DNA from: Chytridium lagenaria
Lineage: Eukaryota > Chytridiomycota > Chytridiomycetes > Chytridiales > Chytridiaceae
NCBI GenBank assembly: GCA_025449115.1
Contig: JAHLKC010000156.1
Coordinates: 1 to 64,000, forward strand
DNA length: 64,000 nt
Direction of reading: 5' to 3'
Part shown: positions 49,934 to 59,946 of the stretch, one piece after another
How positions within the stretch are numbered: position 1 is the stretch's first letter
Layout: every line of letters begins with the position of its first letter
The notes under the pieces: model-generated
Seen by the model: only the letters and a program-made list of their open reading frames with translations
What the model was told of the DNA's origin: nothing
Databases searched by the model: none
Translations under genes and position numbers: made by a program

Positions 49934-50409
49934 GAAAATGAAGTGTCCAAAACTACTCAAAACTAAAAATTTTGAAATGATCAATAAAGTAATGTTTACT
50001 CTAAGCATATCTAAAATGCAATACATACATCACGTGTTGTTCCTACTGTGACATATTTTAAGTTTTTCGATTATATTTCCCGTGATCTTACACCAGGCTA
50101 GATATAAAGTGTCGTGAATAACTCATATGTTAATAACAACAAATTATCTTTTTTCTTTTTGCTTGTATGGTGTTTATTGTTGGGGTGAAAATTTGATTGA
50201 AGATATATGATGACTTAGGTAAAAGAGAAAACTAAAAGAAACCCAGCCCGTACAGCCCACAACAGGCAGGGCACCAGGGGCATCCTCCCCAAAATCATAT
50301 GATGGTAGGTGAGGGAGTTGTTATATTTGACGGGGCTGGGGATAATGGCTTTGCTTAGAGAGGGCCACAGTTCAGTACCTTTGATCATGAAGATCTTTTC
50401 CCTGATGGC
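49934..50409. other. A/T-rich boundary between gene block and transposon block
   Basis: This follows the CFAP65 stop. It is A/T-rich with AATAAA-like signals. No gene was recognised. It marks the change from compact host genes to repeats. Confidence 0.45.
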
Positions 50410-50637
50410 ATGATTGCTCACGCCGTTAAAAGAAAGTGGAATAAAAAGGCAAAAGCCAAGTTCGAAGAAGAAATGGACGTTGTAATGAAACCTTTTCCCC
50501 TCTACGTCACGTACACCGAGTTTTTACCGACTACGATACGTGCTGGAATGAAACTAGGACGTCTTTGCAACGAAGTTAAGAAATCTAACAATTTTGTCTT
50601 GAATGTTGGATTTTACGCGTCATGCTGTGAAGGATAG
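50410..50637 (+). CDS. Short unidentified ORF at repeat boundary
   Basis: A 75-codon ORF with a Lys-rich start (KRKWNKKAKAKFEEEMD) followed by a mixed segment and ending CCEG. Its end runs into sequence shared with the LTR at 54700-55295, so the last residues are repeat-derived. I recognise no family; it may be a broken exon or chance. Confidence 0.2.
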   Translation: MIAHAVKRKWNKKAKAKFEEEMDVVMKPFPLYVTYTEFLPTTIRAGMKLGRLCNEVKKSNNFVLNVGFYASCCEG

Positions 50638-50812
50638 ACGCGTCAGAACGCGTCGTGGAGATTCAGTTTCGTCTCCTCTTCATTCTAGTCAGACAGTTTT
50701 TCTTTAAGTTGTTTTTCCACTCTTTGATGTTATGTTTAGTTTAAGTCATTTCGTTTTATCTTGGTTATCTGCTAATCACAATAGTTACACACCGCGTGAA
50801 TTATGTTTCGCG
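50618..50812. repeat. Truncated LTR fragment, same family as 54700-55295
   Basis: About 190 bp match 54745-54940 closely, including GATGTTATGTTTAGTTTAAG and the ACACCGCGTGAATTATGTTT end. The match stops abruptly where gag-like sequence begins, so an internal deletion has joined LTR to gag. Confidence 0.7.
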
Positions 50813-51538
50813 TCATTTGAACGTAAATCCCAGCCAAACAGGAACGCGTTAACTCGCAAGATGACGCGTCTTAGGATGAAGGAGGGAACATCTCTCAGAG
50901 TATTCGTTGCGGAGCTTTCAACCATTGTCAACCAGCCCAAGGCGGCAGGAGAGGCCATCAGCAACGAACAACACATTGCACACCTGTTGACAAAGCTCCC
51001 AGAAGCTTACAACGTCGCAGTTGCCAACATTGAAACGGACGATAAAGTCGTGAAGGACTACAACGCGGTTGCAGCAAGACTCCTGGACTGCGAGGAGGAG
51101 ATCAAAGATCAAGAAGACACGTCGGAAGAAGCAGAGGCATTTTTCACAAAGAAGACACGTATATACGGCAAAGGAATGAGCACATCAAACATCAAAGAAA
51201 GGAAAGGACGCGCTGGTCAGCAAAGTAAAGAATGATGGAGGATTCAAATGATTCAATTGCGGGAAACCTGGACACTACGCGAGTAACTGTTGGCAGAAGA
51301 AGAAGAACGCGTCAAACTCGGATGACTCTGATAACGAGAAGTCTGGCGGTGGAAGGAACCATCGGCGTGGATGGAGGAGGAAGAAGTTCTCAGGGAAGGA
51401 CTCAGCAAACACGGTAAACGCGAACCCAATGGCGTTTGTCTCCATTGTCAAGTGTGAAGTTCTCTCTATGGCCCCCTCTGCTAAGCCCCGGCATACAGAG
51501 GTAGAGAACCACATAATAGGTGACAAGACTAGCGTCTA
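50813..51538 (+). pseudogene. Ty1/copia gag remnant
   Basis: The reading frame gives RKSQPNRNALTRKMTRLRMK, EQHIAHLLTKLPEAYNVAVA and a Glu-rich linker, as in copia gag polyproteins; it parallels the gag at 62849-63600. Downstream comes a zinc knuckle, FNCGKPGHYASNCWQKKK, whose first Cys codon is a TGA stop (near 51253). There is no LTR-to-LTR element here and the 5' part is deleted. The sequence is rich in ACGCGT, like the neighbouring LTR family. Confidence 0.75.
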
Positions 51539-52376
51539 GGAGGTAATCCTAGATCAAGAGTCAAGCCCTATTTGCCTTTAGTGACAGCGGGGATTTAAGT
51601 TGCTGTGGTTCTGCTCTAAAACTAATTTAAATGAAAGAAAGGAAGGAAAAAAGAAGGAAAAGGTACTCAGGCGTAGATCCAACGCGCCAGAGTGGAAGGG
51701 TCATCAAGGAGGGAGTCCATCCCGCTCCTAGTAGTGTACAAGGCCTCGTAATCGCCGCAATAAGCCGTTTTAACATGTTCTCATCTGATCTCTTCTACCT
51801 AAGGCCCTGCTCATGCCGCACTCCCACTCACAGGCAACTAGATAGCCAGTCATCGCAATCGAGAAAAGAACAGAGGTGGTTATACTACCCAAACCTTCGA
51901 AGGAATCATGCCACAGAGGCGTCTATCCAGGGCTCAGGCCTTCTTAGACTCAAGTGTCTTGGTTCAAGGTGTAGTCTCCCCCAGCGGCGTAATCCCCGAG
52001 CGCCCGCAGGTACAGCTAAATAACACAATATTAAATAACAGAAGAATGAAGAAAGCATGGCCCAAGGGCAGCCATGCCTGGATGTATGGGTGGGATCAAT
52101 CCAGGACTACAGAGGTGCACGTAAATCTATCTATTCAACTTTCTACAAATAATAAAACAATACATAAAGGGAATCAAATAACAACCACAGGCATCTCGAC
52201 CGACGTGGTAGCATGTCATAAGTTGGCATACTACGTCGGCCGCCCTTCCTTCTATAAAAACCTCTCTCGTATCTATGGGGAAAAACTATGAAAAACCGAG
52301 AGGGAAAAGAATGGAAAGGGAACAAGGAAATAAGAATAATAGCACGACGTCTATATAAGCAACGCATTCATGCCTC
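51539..52376. other. Repeat-derived stretch, poorly resolved
   Basis: No coding family was recognised. The part from about 52130 contains a TATA-like TTCTATAAAAACC and an A-rich tail weakly resembling 57910-57995, so it may be an old LTR of the gypsy element that follows. Confidence 0.35.
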
Positions 52377-52919
52377 TTGGTGAGGCTATCCAATAATCTC
52401 ACACAAGAAGGAAACCCTAGCAGAGGTTTACGCGTCAGCAACTTCAGGAAGAGACAAGCGGTGGATTCTGGATTCTGGACTCTGGAGCAACTTCGGAAAA
52501 TGGACAAGACTGACCCCGCAATGGATGATGCCCTTATGGATCTAAGCGACAATGAAGCAGATGACAAGACTGACCCCGCAATGGATGATGCCCTTATGGA
52601 TCTAAGCGACAATGAAGCAGATGACAAAACTGCTCTCGCCAACGAGAGCATTAATTTACCTCCCTCAGACCTTAACGCTTTGATGGATGCCAAAGTCATC
52701 AGCCTTGTTCTTTCTCGCCTTCAACCTCACGATACCACAAATGATGATTGCATGGACTACCTTAGAAATACAGAACCTCAGTCTTTTGAAGAAATTTGGA
52801 CTAAGTTTAGCCTGGATCACCTTAAAAATAATCCTGAACGGATTGACGCCCTAGTGAAGTTCCTTCAACAAGGAAACAACGCTGATGTCTTTCGAGAATA
52901 TATCACAACTGGCGATTAA
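52377..52919 (+). pseudogene. Gypsy-associated ORF (gag-like), with 20-residue tandem repeat
   Basis: A 180-codon ORF immediately upstream of a gypsy reverse transcriptase. It contains two identical copies of DKTDPAMDDALMDLSDNEAD followed by an acidic-helical segment. I recognise no domain. Position and strand suggest the gag/linker part of the element. Confidence 0.45.
52503..52622 (+). repeat. Exact 60-bp tandem duplication (2 copies)
   Basis: Units 52503-52562 and 52563-52622 are identical over 60 bp and keep frame (20 residues). Identity implies a recent duplication or an assembly artefact. Confidence 0.95.
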
Positions 52920-53561
52920 TTACCTGGAAAGCATGCTGTTGAAATTAAGCCCTATGCGCAAGCATCTAACATGCCTCCTTACCCTATGGGTTTAAAACGT
53001 GCAAAAAATATTCGCGATCATATTAGCAAAATGTTAAAAACGTGAGTCATAAAAGAGTCACGCCCCCTTACGCCTCCCCTGTATGCCTCGCCAAAAAGAA
53101 GGACGGGACCGTAAAGTTTTGCACAGACTTCAGATGTCTCAATGAAATATCTATAAAAGATAAACGACCTTTACGAAGGATAGATGAAACCTTTGACTGA
53201 TTAGCTGGGTCAAACATATTCTCATCGCTTGATCTGCTTCTGGATTCTGGCAAATTTCTGTTGCTACAGAAGACCAACATAAAACCGCATTTGAAACCCC
53301 TGACAGACTTTATGAATATCTTGTAATGCCGTTTGGCTTAACTAACAGCCCACCCACCTTCCAAAGGTACATGGACATGGTCCTTGCCGGACTAAAATGG
53401 ATAAATTGCATGGTCTATATTGACAATATTATTATCTTTTCTTAAGGGTATAAAGACAATGAGTCTCACTTTGAAAATCTACAGATGGTCTTTGATAGAC
53501 TCCTGGAGTATAATCTAAAGTTGAAATCAATAGAGTGTCAGTTCCTCTTTGAGGTTCTCCC

Positions 53562-54169
53562 TGTTGAGTTCTCGTGTTGATCATATCAAATCCAATACAA
53601 CGAAACACTTCATCATTAATAGTTTATTCTGCTGTTCATCCACTGAACAAGTTCGTCGTCGACTAAGAGAGATGAGAGATGTTCATATCCTCTCCTAACA
53701 CGTACACATAGAACGGGACACTAGAATCCTCTACCCTCACGTTCCTTACCCCACCTGAAATTTAACTTTACTTAGTTGTCTAAGAGTTCTAACATTGTTA
53801 AGGTCGCGGGAAGGTACAATCGTAGTAGAGAAGGTCACATAGTAAATTGTCAATCTTAAAACAAATCGTTCTATCAGTATGTATTGTGTTGCATTCCCTG
53901 AATGGATCTACACTCCTTCATTCCTATCCCAATTAGGAATTCTTCATTGAAGGAACATTGTTGCCTTTTTCGTAATGTCCTTCAGATCATTTCACATCAC
54001 TTTCCCTTCAAACTTAGCTATAAAAGCTAGTGTTTTTACATAGTGGAAGTGCAGTTCAATCCTGATCTCTCTGCAGTCGTACCTTCCTCTCCTACCTATC
54101 AATGTTATTAGACACAACCTCTTACACTCGTCTCTGAACGGGAGTTCACCTTGGACTCGAAATTCAACA
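53562..54169. mobile_element. Solo LTR nested in gypsy RT, perfect 5-bp TSD
   Basis: Starts TGTTGA and ends TCAACA (inverted ends), 608 bp. It is flanked by CTCCC at 53557-53561 and 54170-54174. Removing it with one CTCCC restores continuous gypsy RT coding, which proves insertion. No internal coding region remains, so it arose by LTR-LTR recombination. Confidence 0.9.
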
Positions 54170-54699
54170 CTCCCATCATTAGGACCTGTCATCTCCAAAG
54201 ACGGCATACAGCAAGACCCCGATAAGCTGACCAAGCTCGATGACTGGCCAACCCCCACCTGCTGTAAAGATGTCCAACGTTTCTTGGGCTTTAGACGTTT
54301 TGTCTACAATTTCACCAAAGTGGCGTTCCCACTTTACAACTTGTTAAAGAAACAAAATAGTTTTACTTGGACAGATTCATGTGAGTCCTCCTTTAGACAT
54401 CTTAATAAGACATTAAAATCCGAGGTTCAGCTCACGAATCCTCTGCCAGATGATACGCTGTTATATCTTGTGACGCATTCAAGTATGGAATTGGCGCCGC
54501 TTTATTCATTAATATAGATGACATCTACCTTCCCGTCTTTGCCTCACGCACTTTGACCGAAGCTGAACAAAATTACTCAAACACTGAAAGAGAAGGTCTA
54601 GCCGTTGTATGGGCCGCAAACTTTAGCATAAATCCTATTATATAGAAACTGACCACTCTGCTCTCATCCCTTTATTTTACAAAGGAGATCTACAGGGTC

Positions 54700-55295
54700 T
54701 GTTGGAGTTTACGCGTCGTGGGTTTCTCGCTCGCTACCCTTACTTCTGTGTGAACGATAGTCGCGTCGGGACGCGTCACGGAGATTCAGGTTCATCTCCT
54801 TTTCATTTCTAGTCAGACAGATTTTCTTTTAAGACGTTTTTCCACTCTTTGATGTTATGTTTAGTTTAAGTCATTTCGTTATCTTGGTTATCTGCCAATC
54901 ACGGTAGTTATACACCGCGTGAATTATGTTTTATTTCCGACGCGTTTGGTTGGTGTGATTGATTTATTTCTAGTTTATCTTTGTTTCAGTCTAGTTCCCC
55001 TTATCCTGAAGCCTGTTTGTATATGCAATGTTGATGCCGCATCTGGCTTACTGATTGATCTGTTATATGGGATTTATTGGTTCACGCATCTCGAACAAAT
55101 CAGAAGCGTGATGAGCGGCGTCTGCTGCTAGGGGAAGCGTTTCAGTTTAAGAACGCGTATAAAAGGCAACGAGTTTTATTGAATAAAATTAATTGAACAT
55201 TTTATGAGCCCGTAACTCTGTAAAAGTAATAACGCAAAAATATACGTAAGAGTTTAAAGTCGAATTAAACAAATTTAGTTAAGTTCATTTCATCA
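54700..55295. mobile_element. Second solo LTR nested in gypsy pol
   Basis: Starts TGTTGGAG and ends TTTCATCA. It is flanked by GGGTC (54695-54699) and GGGCC (55296-55300), a 5-bp duplication with one mismatch. It contains a TATAAAAGG promoter near 55157 and AATAAA near 55180. It is ACGCGT-rich and shares about 190 bp with 50618-50812. Gypsy homology continues on both sides. Confidence 0.75.
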
Positions 55296-55526
55296 GGGCC
55301 AATTTGCCTGATGGGCCTTGCACCTCAAGAGCACGAAATTGAACTGATTCAAATACCAGGAAAAAGACAGGCTGTTGCAGTCGCTTTATCACGGGCTTAT
55401 AAGCCAGAAGAAATTATAAAATATGATGAGTTTGTCGCATCTATAATATCTGACTCTTCCGGCGGACACATAGATAAAAATGCGAAGAGAAAAACAAGGC
55501 TTTACCACAAAAACATAAAGATATAG

Positions 55527-56471
55527 CCAAATGCTACGACTTGCAACACTCCCAAGAGATGTTCTCATCATCACATCTGAAAGTGACGAAGTCGTCCCCT
55601 TACTATCTGGGTCCAAAGACTTCATCTTTTTAAGCTACCTCTGTTAACGTTTAGAGAGAATGCGCAATAGATATTGCAGAGAGTACAGGATTGAACTGAT
55701 ACTTCCACTTGGAGGGGGAAAGTGATCCCGTTTTATAGTCATTTTCAATAAAAGTCCTCTGGGAACTTAAAGTGCACTTCTCAGTCAGATGCTGAGAATT
55801 GATGGGACATGTCCATATAACGCCGTCTGATGGCGCTTCTCAGCTTCTGTCGCTTCTCACGGTGGCTGTGACATATGCTGACATATGTCCTTACACATGA
55901 TAAACATGTGTAAGAGCACGGGGGTCTGCCGCAGGGTCTATCCCAGGGTGCGGTAGACACCAGAGAGACGCCCCAGGGTTCAGGACCCTAGGGAGGTGAT
56001 TCAGGGTGCTTGGAGCAACGTCCCCAGATGCAGGACCCTGGGGAGCGGGACCCTGACGCGCTGACCCAAGGTTGCGGGACCCTGGGGTGTAATGACAATA
56101 AAATGATAAAGTGTAAAGACCTTATGTGCAGAACATAATCACGCGTGCTCGGAGCTGAGACCTATAGCATACATTCTCGTCGTTGAGTTACTTGATCTAT
56201 CGGCATTCCGCAACGTACCAAAACTGCAACTCTTAGTCATTTGGCGTACCGCAATAACAAGTTGAGTTTTGCTACAGCGTTAAAGCTGATATGTGATCAT
56301 GTTAAATACGAGTCAAACGTGAATATAGATCTATAACGTGCGACGTGAAGGTCGTCTCTCTGGTTCAGTCGGGTGAACATGTTCGACGGATGAACATCAT
56401 GAATCGCAAAGTAAGAGTTTATTGAATTGTTATAACGATACAACAGAGATTCAACAACCTCATACCTCAAC
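55527..56471. other. Non-coding repeat region with GC-rich inverted-repeat cluster
   Basis: After the gypsy remnant there is no recognisable coding sequence. A GC-rich patch with repeated CCCAGGGT/ACCCTGGG words lies at 55918-56094, inside A/T-rich flanks. Confidence 0.5.
55918..56094. repeat. Cluster of short palindromic/inverted GC-rich repeats
   Basis: The word CAGGGT or its complement ACCCTG recurs about nine times in 175 bp in both orientations. One local hairpin is CCCAGGGT-TCAGG-ACCCTAGGG near 55971-55992. Spacing is irregular, so it is not a simple tandem array. Confidence 0.7.
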
Positions 56472-56756
56472 GTGTCCAACGCCTTTTGGATAATGGAAAT
56501 TAAGTCAAAGGCGGCATTGCAGACCGTTGTGCAGATAGGGACTGTTCACCTCCTGGCAAAATTACCAATAAAGCGGGACTTGGAAGCACCGGTTTCAACA
56601 AAGGACTTACATGAATTTCAATATGCCTATCCAGTCTACAGCGTATACAAACTCAACAAAGCTTTGAAGCCTATTGACTACAACATCTCCTTGAACTTTG
56701 TTATCGAATCACAATGGCGCAATATCCCAATGACAATATTCAAAAGCATCCAGTAA
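56472..56756 (+). CDS. Unidentified 94-codon ORF in repeat region
   Basis: The ORF contains KSKAALQTVVQIGTVHLLA and YAYPVYSVYKLNKALKPIDY. No family was recognised and there are no introns. It lies among transposon remnants, so it is probably repeat-derived. Confidence 0.2.
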   Translation: MSNAFWIMEIKSKAALQTVVQIGTVHLLAKLPIKRDLEAPVSTKDLHEFQYAYPVYSVYKLNKALKPIDYNISLNFVIESQWRNIPMTIFKSIQ

Positions 56757-57503
56757 AACGGATGAATAAACTGATAAACTGATAACCACCCACCCTTTAC
56801 GATTTATCTTTCTCTCAAAAACGGGAGGTTGATGATAGTCATCAATGTCTTGTGAATAAGGTAATCAACCTCTCACCTCCAAAGTAAATTTTTATTGCAG
56901 GAGATGTCGTCAATTGTGTGGGTGAGTGATGGCGAGATTCTTCTTAATAAAGGGAGAAGGGAACGTGTTTAGTATCTTCTATGTCAACTTACCTTGCTAA
57001 TAAACCAATATGAGCACCAGATCGTCTCCTGGCAATCGGGGACGGCTAAAAGCTCCTTGCCTTCCTGCTATGGACCTTTTGGAACGTGATGATCTCGTTG
57101 CCTCACGAGCTGGTACAGGGTAACCTCACTCATCACCTGCCTGCAGCGTCGATCACCGGCTCGGGGATCATCAGAGGTGGAATGCAGCCAACCAAGCCTA
57201 AGCTAAAGGACACTGACAATGAGGAGGACCCTTAGGCTCCCATCGTAGCTTTCTGCTTCAAACAGCTGGATTGCGGCTTCACCAGGTGGTAAGGGGGCAG
57301 AGGGGTCGACTGTCATCCAACCAAGAGTGAAGGGGAGATCACGCCGCGAGGCCACGCGCGTGGGGATAGAGGATAGGGGATCAACTCAATATCAACTACT
57401 GGAATCAACAGGTAAAAATTAAATCAAGAAATCTCTCACATTAAAGTAATACCACAAAATACAAATAAATAATAGACACAAATATGCACACATACATAAA
57501 CGG
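56757..57503. other. Unresolved repeat-derived sequence
   Basis: No coding homology was recognised. The part 57010-57370 is GC-richer than its flanks, which are A/T-rich. It may be the remnant of a non-coding element part. The segment 57420-57503 continues at 57907 across the inserted LTR. Confidence 0.35.
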
Positions 57504-57901
57504 TGTAGGGGTTACGGGGCTCAATTGTAATTAAATAAAGAATTAATAAAGACGATTAAAGTATAAAATGGTGATGGAGTCTCCAGCGGTGACAGAGAGG
57601 TAATTACTATGAAACTTCCATATATTAATGTTAATCCTCTTCGCAATACATGTAGAGGGTGGGGATTTACACCAGAACTCATGACCCGTAAATCCCTCCA
57701 ATTACGTATCATAAATAAAACATAAAGTAATAAGGTTAAAGGGATTAACGCATCCTCAAATGGAATGAGGAGCTCAATAAACTGATCAACTCGAAAACTT
57801 AAATAACGCGTAAAATAAACAGGTTCGGGGGAAAATTAACTTAGACAAAAATAACGAATGTGGGTGAGTGAAACAAAATAGAAAGATGAATAAACCCAAC
57901 A
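57504..57901 (-). mobile_element. Copia-family solo LTR with perfect TSD AACGG
   Basis: Forward sequence starts TGTAGGGGTTAC and ends ACCCAACA, 398 bp. It is flanked by AACGG at 57499-57503 and 57902-57906. It closely resembles the LTR at 59535-59932. Strand is assigned by comparison with that 3' LTR, whose element is on the minus strand. Confidence 0.88.
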
Positions 57902-57906
57902 AACGG

Positions 57907-58614
57907 CACATATGCGCGCTACCTCCTTCAATAAAAACCCTATAAACGTGGGGAAAAAGTATATATAAAAAACCCAAAGGGAAAAGAAGGGAGGATTCAA
58001 TATGACGCGTAAATACACGCTTCAACGCGGGATATAACGGAACTCAACGGACTTAGGCAAAATGTCCCTATGAGCCATAGGCCATGTGAATAATGTAGTT
58101 CTTCACACTCCCGATCATTTAGAATCTGGCTTTATCTTACGAATGAGTTCTTCTCAACTCGAGGATATCCTGACGGGTCAATGAGAGTTTGAATACCATA
58201 AGAGGAGTTTCTGGGCAAATCTAGCTTCTGGATTCGCCAGATTCCTAACATGGAAAAGAATGATAATGGCGTAAGGAAGAAAACCCTGCCAGGGCGTATC
58301 TCAAACGTTATTACCGTTGTAAAACCACTATCCCAGGAAGTGCCAACTATTTACTACCAAAAAAGTATGGGTCTTGGCAACTACTTGCACACATTGTGCC
58401 TACCACATAATTGAGTACATGATATCCCGGAGTCCTGATGGAACAGAAGATTGATAAAAGTGAACCTTCCTTGTTTAAGAGCTCTATAACATACATACAG
58501 TGCGAGGGCATGCCCGCTGTCCCTCCAAAAATGATGCTTGACTATGTACCATCTCTATTAACAAAGTGTTCCCCCCTGAGGAAAGGTCTTGCCCTTTCTT
58601 GAGCACTCCCCTTA
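57907..58614. other. Repeat-derived sequence, no gene seen
   Basis: Begins with the continuation of the sequence interrupted by the 57504-57901 LTR, including a TATATATAAAAAACCC stretch. No coding family was recognised before the APE-like remnant. Confidence 0.4.
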
Positions 58615-59240
58615 AAAATGGCAAGTTGGAACGTCAACAGCTTACATGCATTGTGCAAAAAGTATTATAAGCACAGAAAAGAAGATGATTATAACAAAGC
58701 TGAGTCATTTGCAAAGTATCTAGAGCAAATGGATTACTTCATTGTATGTCTTCAAGAGACAAAGATGGGTGAAGGAGCAAGAAAGTTTTGGGAGCAACTT
58801 CATAACCTTTAAAAATGGAATTTTATTCAGACAATAAATGAGACGCTTCTAATGGTGTTGTAACCATAGTCTGGAAACACATACCAGTGTTGTCAGTGCT
58901 CAATGGCACCTCATTCACGCCAAGCGATGACTTGGTTGAAGAAGGTTGCTGTCTTACCCTTTGCCTTCCTGGGCTCAATTTAGTTAATGTCTACACTACA
59001 AATGCGCAATGATCATAGACAAAAATATAAAATGACGTTTCGAACCAGGCTTACGAATTTGTAAAAGAACTCCTTCAAAACAACAAACCATAGTTCTAGA
59101 CAATTTTAACATCGCGCATACCTCACTCAACGTCCGTCATCCCGCGAGGTTCCATGGGTATTCAGGTTTCTGTTATGAGGAAAGATCATGGCTTGACGCC
59201 TTCCTTAGACTCGGATTCTTTGATGGATTACTGTGATCTT
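58615..59240 (+). pseudogene. Exonuclease III/APE1-like endonuclease remnant
   Basis: The frame gives MASWNVNSLHALCKKYYKHR and later MDYFIVCLQETKMGEG, matching the N-terminal metal-site strands (SWNVN, CLQETK) of AP endonucleases. After stops and shifts come DDLVEEGCCLTLCLPGLNLV, VYTTNAQ, a DNFNIAHTS strand (normally GDLNVAH) and a GYSGFCYEERSWLDAFLRLG segment (normally GFTPEER then FxDxFR). At least five breaks destroy the gene. APE1-like order and RHP-x-G-x-SGF-EER spacing fit exonuclease III better than a LINE endonuclease. It is A/T-rich compared with host genes. Confidence 0.65.
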
Positions 59241-59534
59241 CTCTTGACCCATCCCTCCCTACCTAGCTTCGACTAGGGGGTAGGGGAGAAGAGTAAAGGA
59301 GTGCCCCAGCAGAGCAAGTCCACAGAGCACCTAAAGGACGGATGTACTCCGCTGTCTAAGTGATGTTAGTTGTTGTTTTGGCTGTGTGCGGTAGTTTTCG
59401 CGAGTTCTATTAAATAAAAGGGAGATGGGAACGGTTTTAGTAGCGTTGCTTAAGATAATCCTTTACATAGAGTACGCAGTAGAGGACTCTACCACGCATC
59501 ACCATATTCTGGGCATTCGTTAAAGCACCCTTTC
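59241..59534. other. Short unresolved segment before copia 3' LTR
   Basis: No gene or repeat was recognised; it includes a GGGGGTAGGGGAG purine run near 59275. Confidence 0.35.
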
Positions 59535-59932
59535 TGTAGGGGTTACGGAGCTCAAATGTAATTAAATATAATGTATTAATAAAGTGAAATAAACTGTAAA
59601 ATGGTGATGGAGTCTCCAGAGGTGACAGGGAGCTAGTAACGATGAAACTTCCATATATTAATGCTAACTACTTTTTGCAATACATGTAGAAGATGGGCAT
59701 TTACATCAGAACTCATGACCCGTAAATCCCTCCTATTACGTATCATAAAGTGAACATAAAATAATAAAGTTAAGGGATTAACGCATCTTCAAATAGAATG
59801 AGGAGCTCAATACAACTGATCAAAGCAAAATTTAAATTAAGGCGTAAACAAATAAAGTTTGGGGCAAAACAACTTAGACAAAAATACGAATGTGGGTGAG
59901 TAAAACGAAATAGAAAGATGATAAACCAAACA
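59535..59932 (-). mobile_element. 3' LTR of minus-strand copia element
   Basis: Forward TGTAGGGGTTAC ... CCAAACA, 398 bp, highly similar to 57504-57901. On the minus strand it directly follows a polypurine tract and the end of copia RNase H, which identifies it as the 3' LTR. Confidence 0.85.
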
Positions 59933-59946
59933 TTCTCCCCCTCAGC
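59933..59946 (-). other. Polypurine tract of minus-strand copia element
   Basis: The minus-strand sequence GCTGAGGGGGAGAA abuts the LTR end, the expected site of plus-strand DNA priming in LTR retrotransposons. Confidence 0.75.

Larger units (their letters stand above)
52920..55526 (+). mobile_element. Decayed Ty3/gypsy pol (RT, RNase H) broken by two nested LTRs
   Basis: The RT part runs about 52921-53561: SPVCLAKKKDGTVKFCTDFR, MPFGLTNSPPTFQRYMDMVL, and the active-site strand VYIDNIIIFS, with Asn replacing the second Asp. Sequence resumes at 54175 with DGIQQDPDKLTKLDDWPTPT and QRFLGFRRFVYNFTKVAFPL. The RNase H block FASRTLTEAEQNYSNTEREG follows at about 54540-54600. It is broken again at 54700 and resumes at 55296 with EHEIELIQIPGKRQAVAVAL. 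Stops and shifts are frequent. The integrase is missing. The element is dead. Confidence 0.8.

Noticed and set aside
55918..56094. CRISPR-like array
   Set aside because: Repeat words are short, irregularly spaced and in both orientations, and the genome is eukaryotic.
58615..59240. LINE retrotransposon endonuclease
   Set aside because: Motif spacing fits exonuclease III/APE1 better and no LINE RT was seen nearby. It is kept as a pseudogene with this alternative open.
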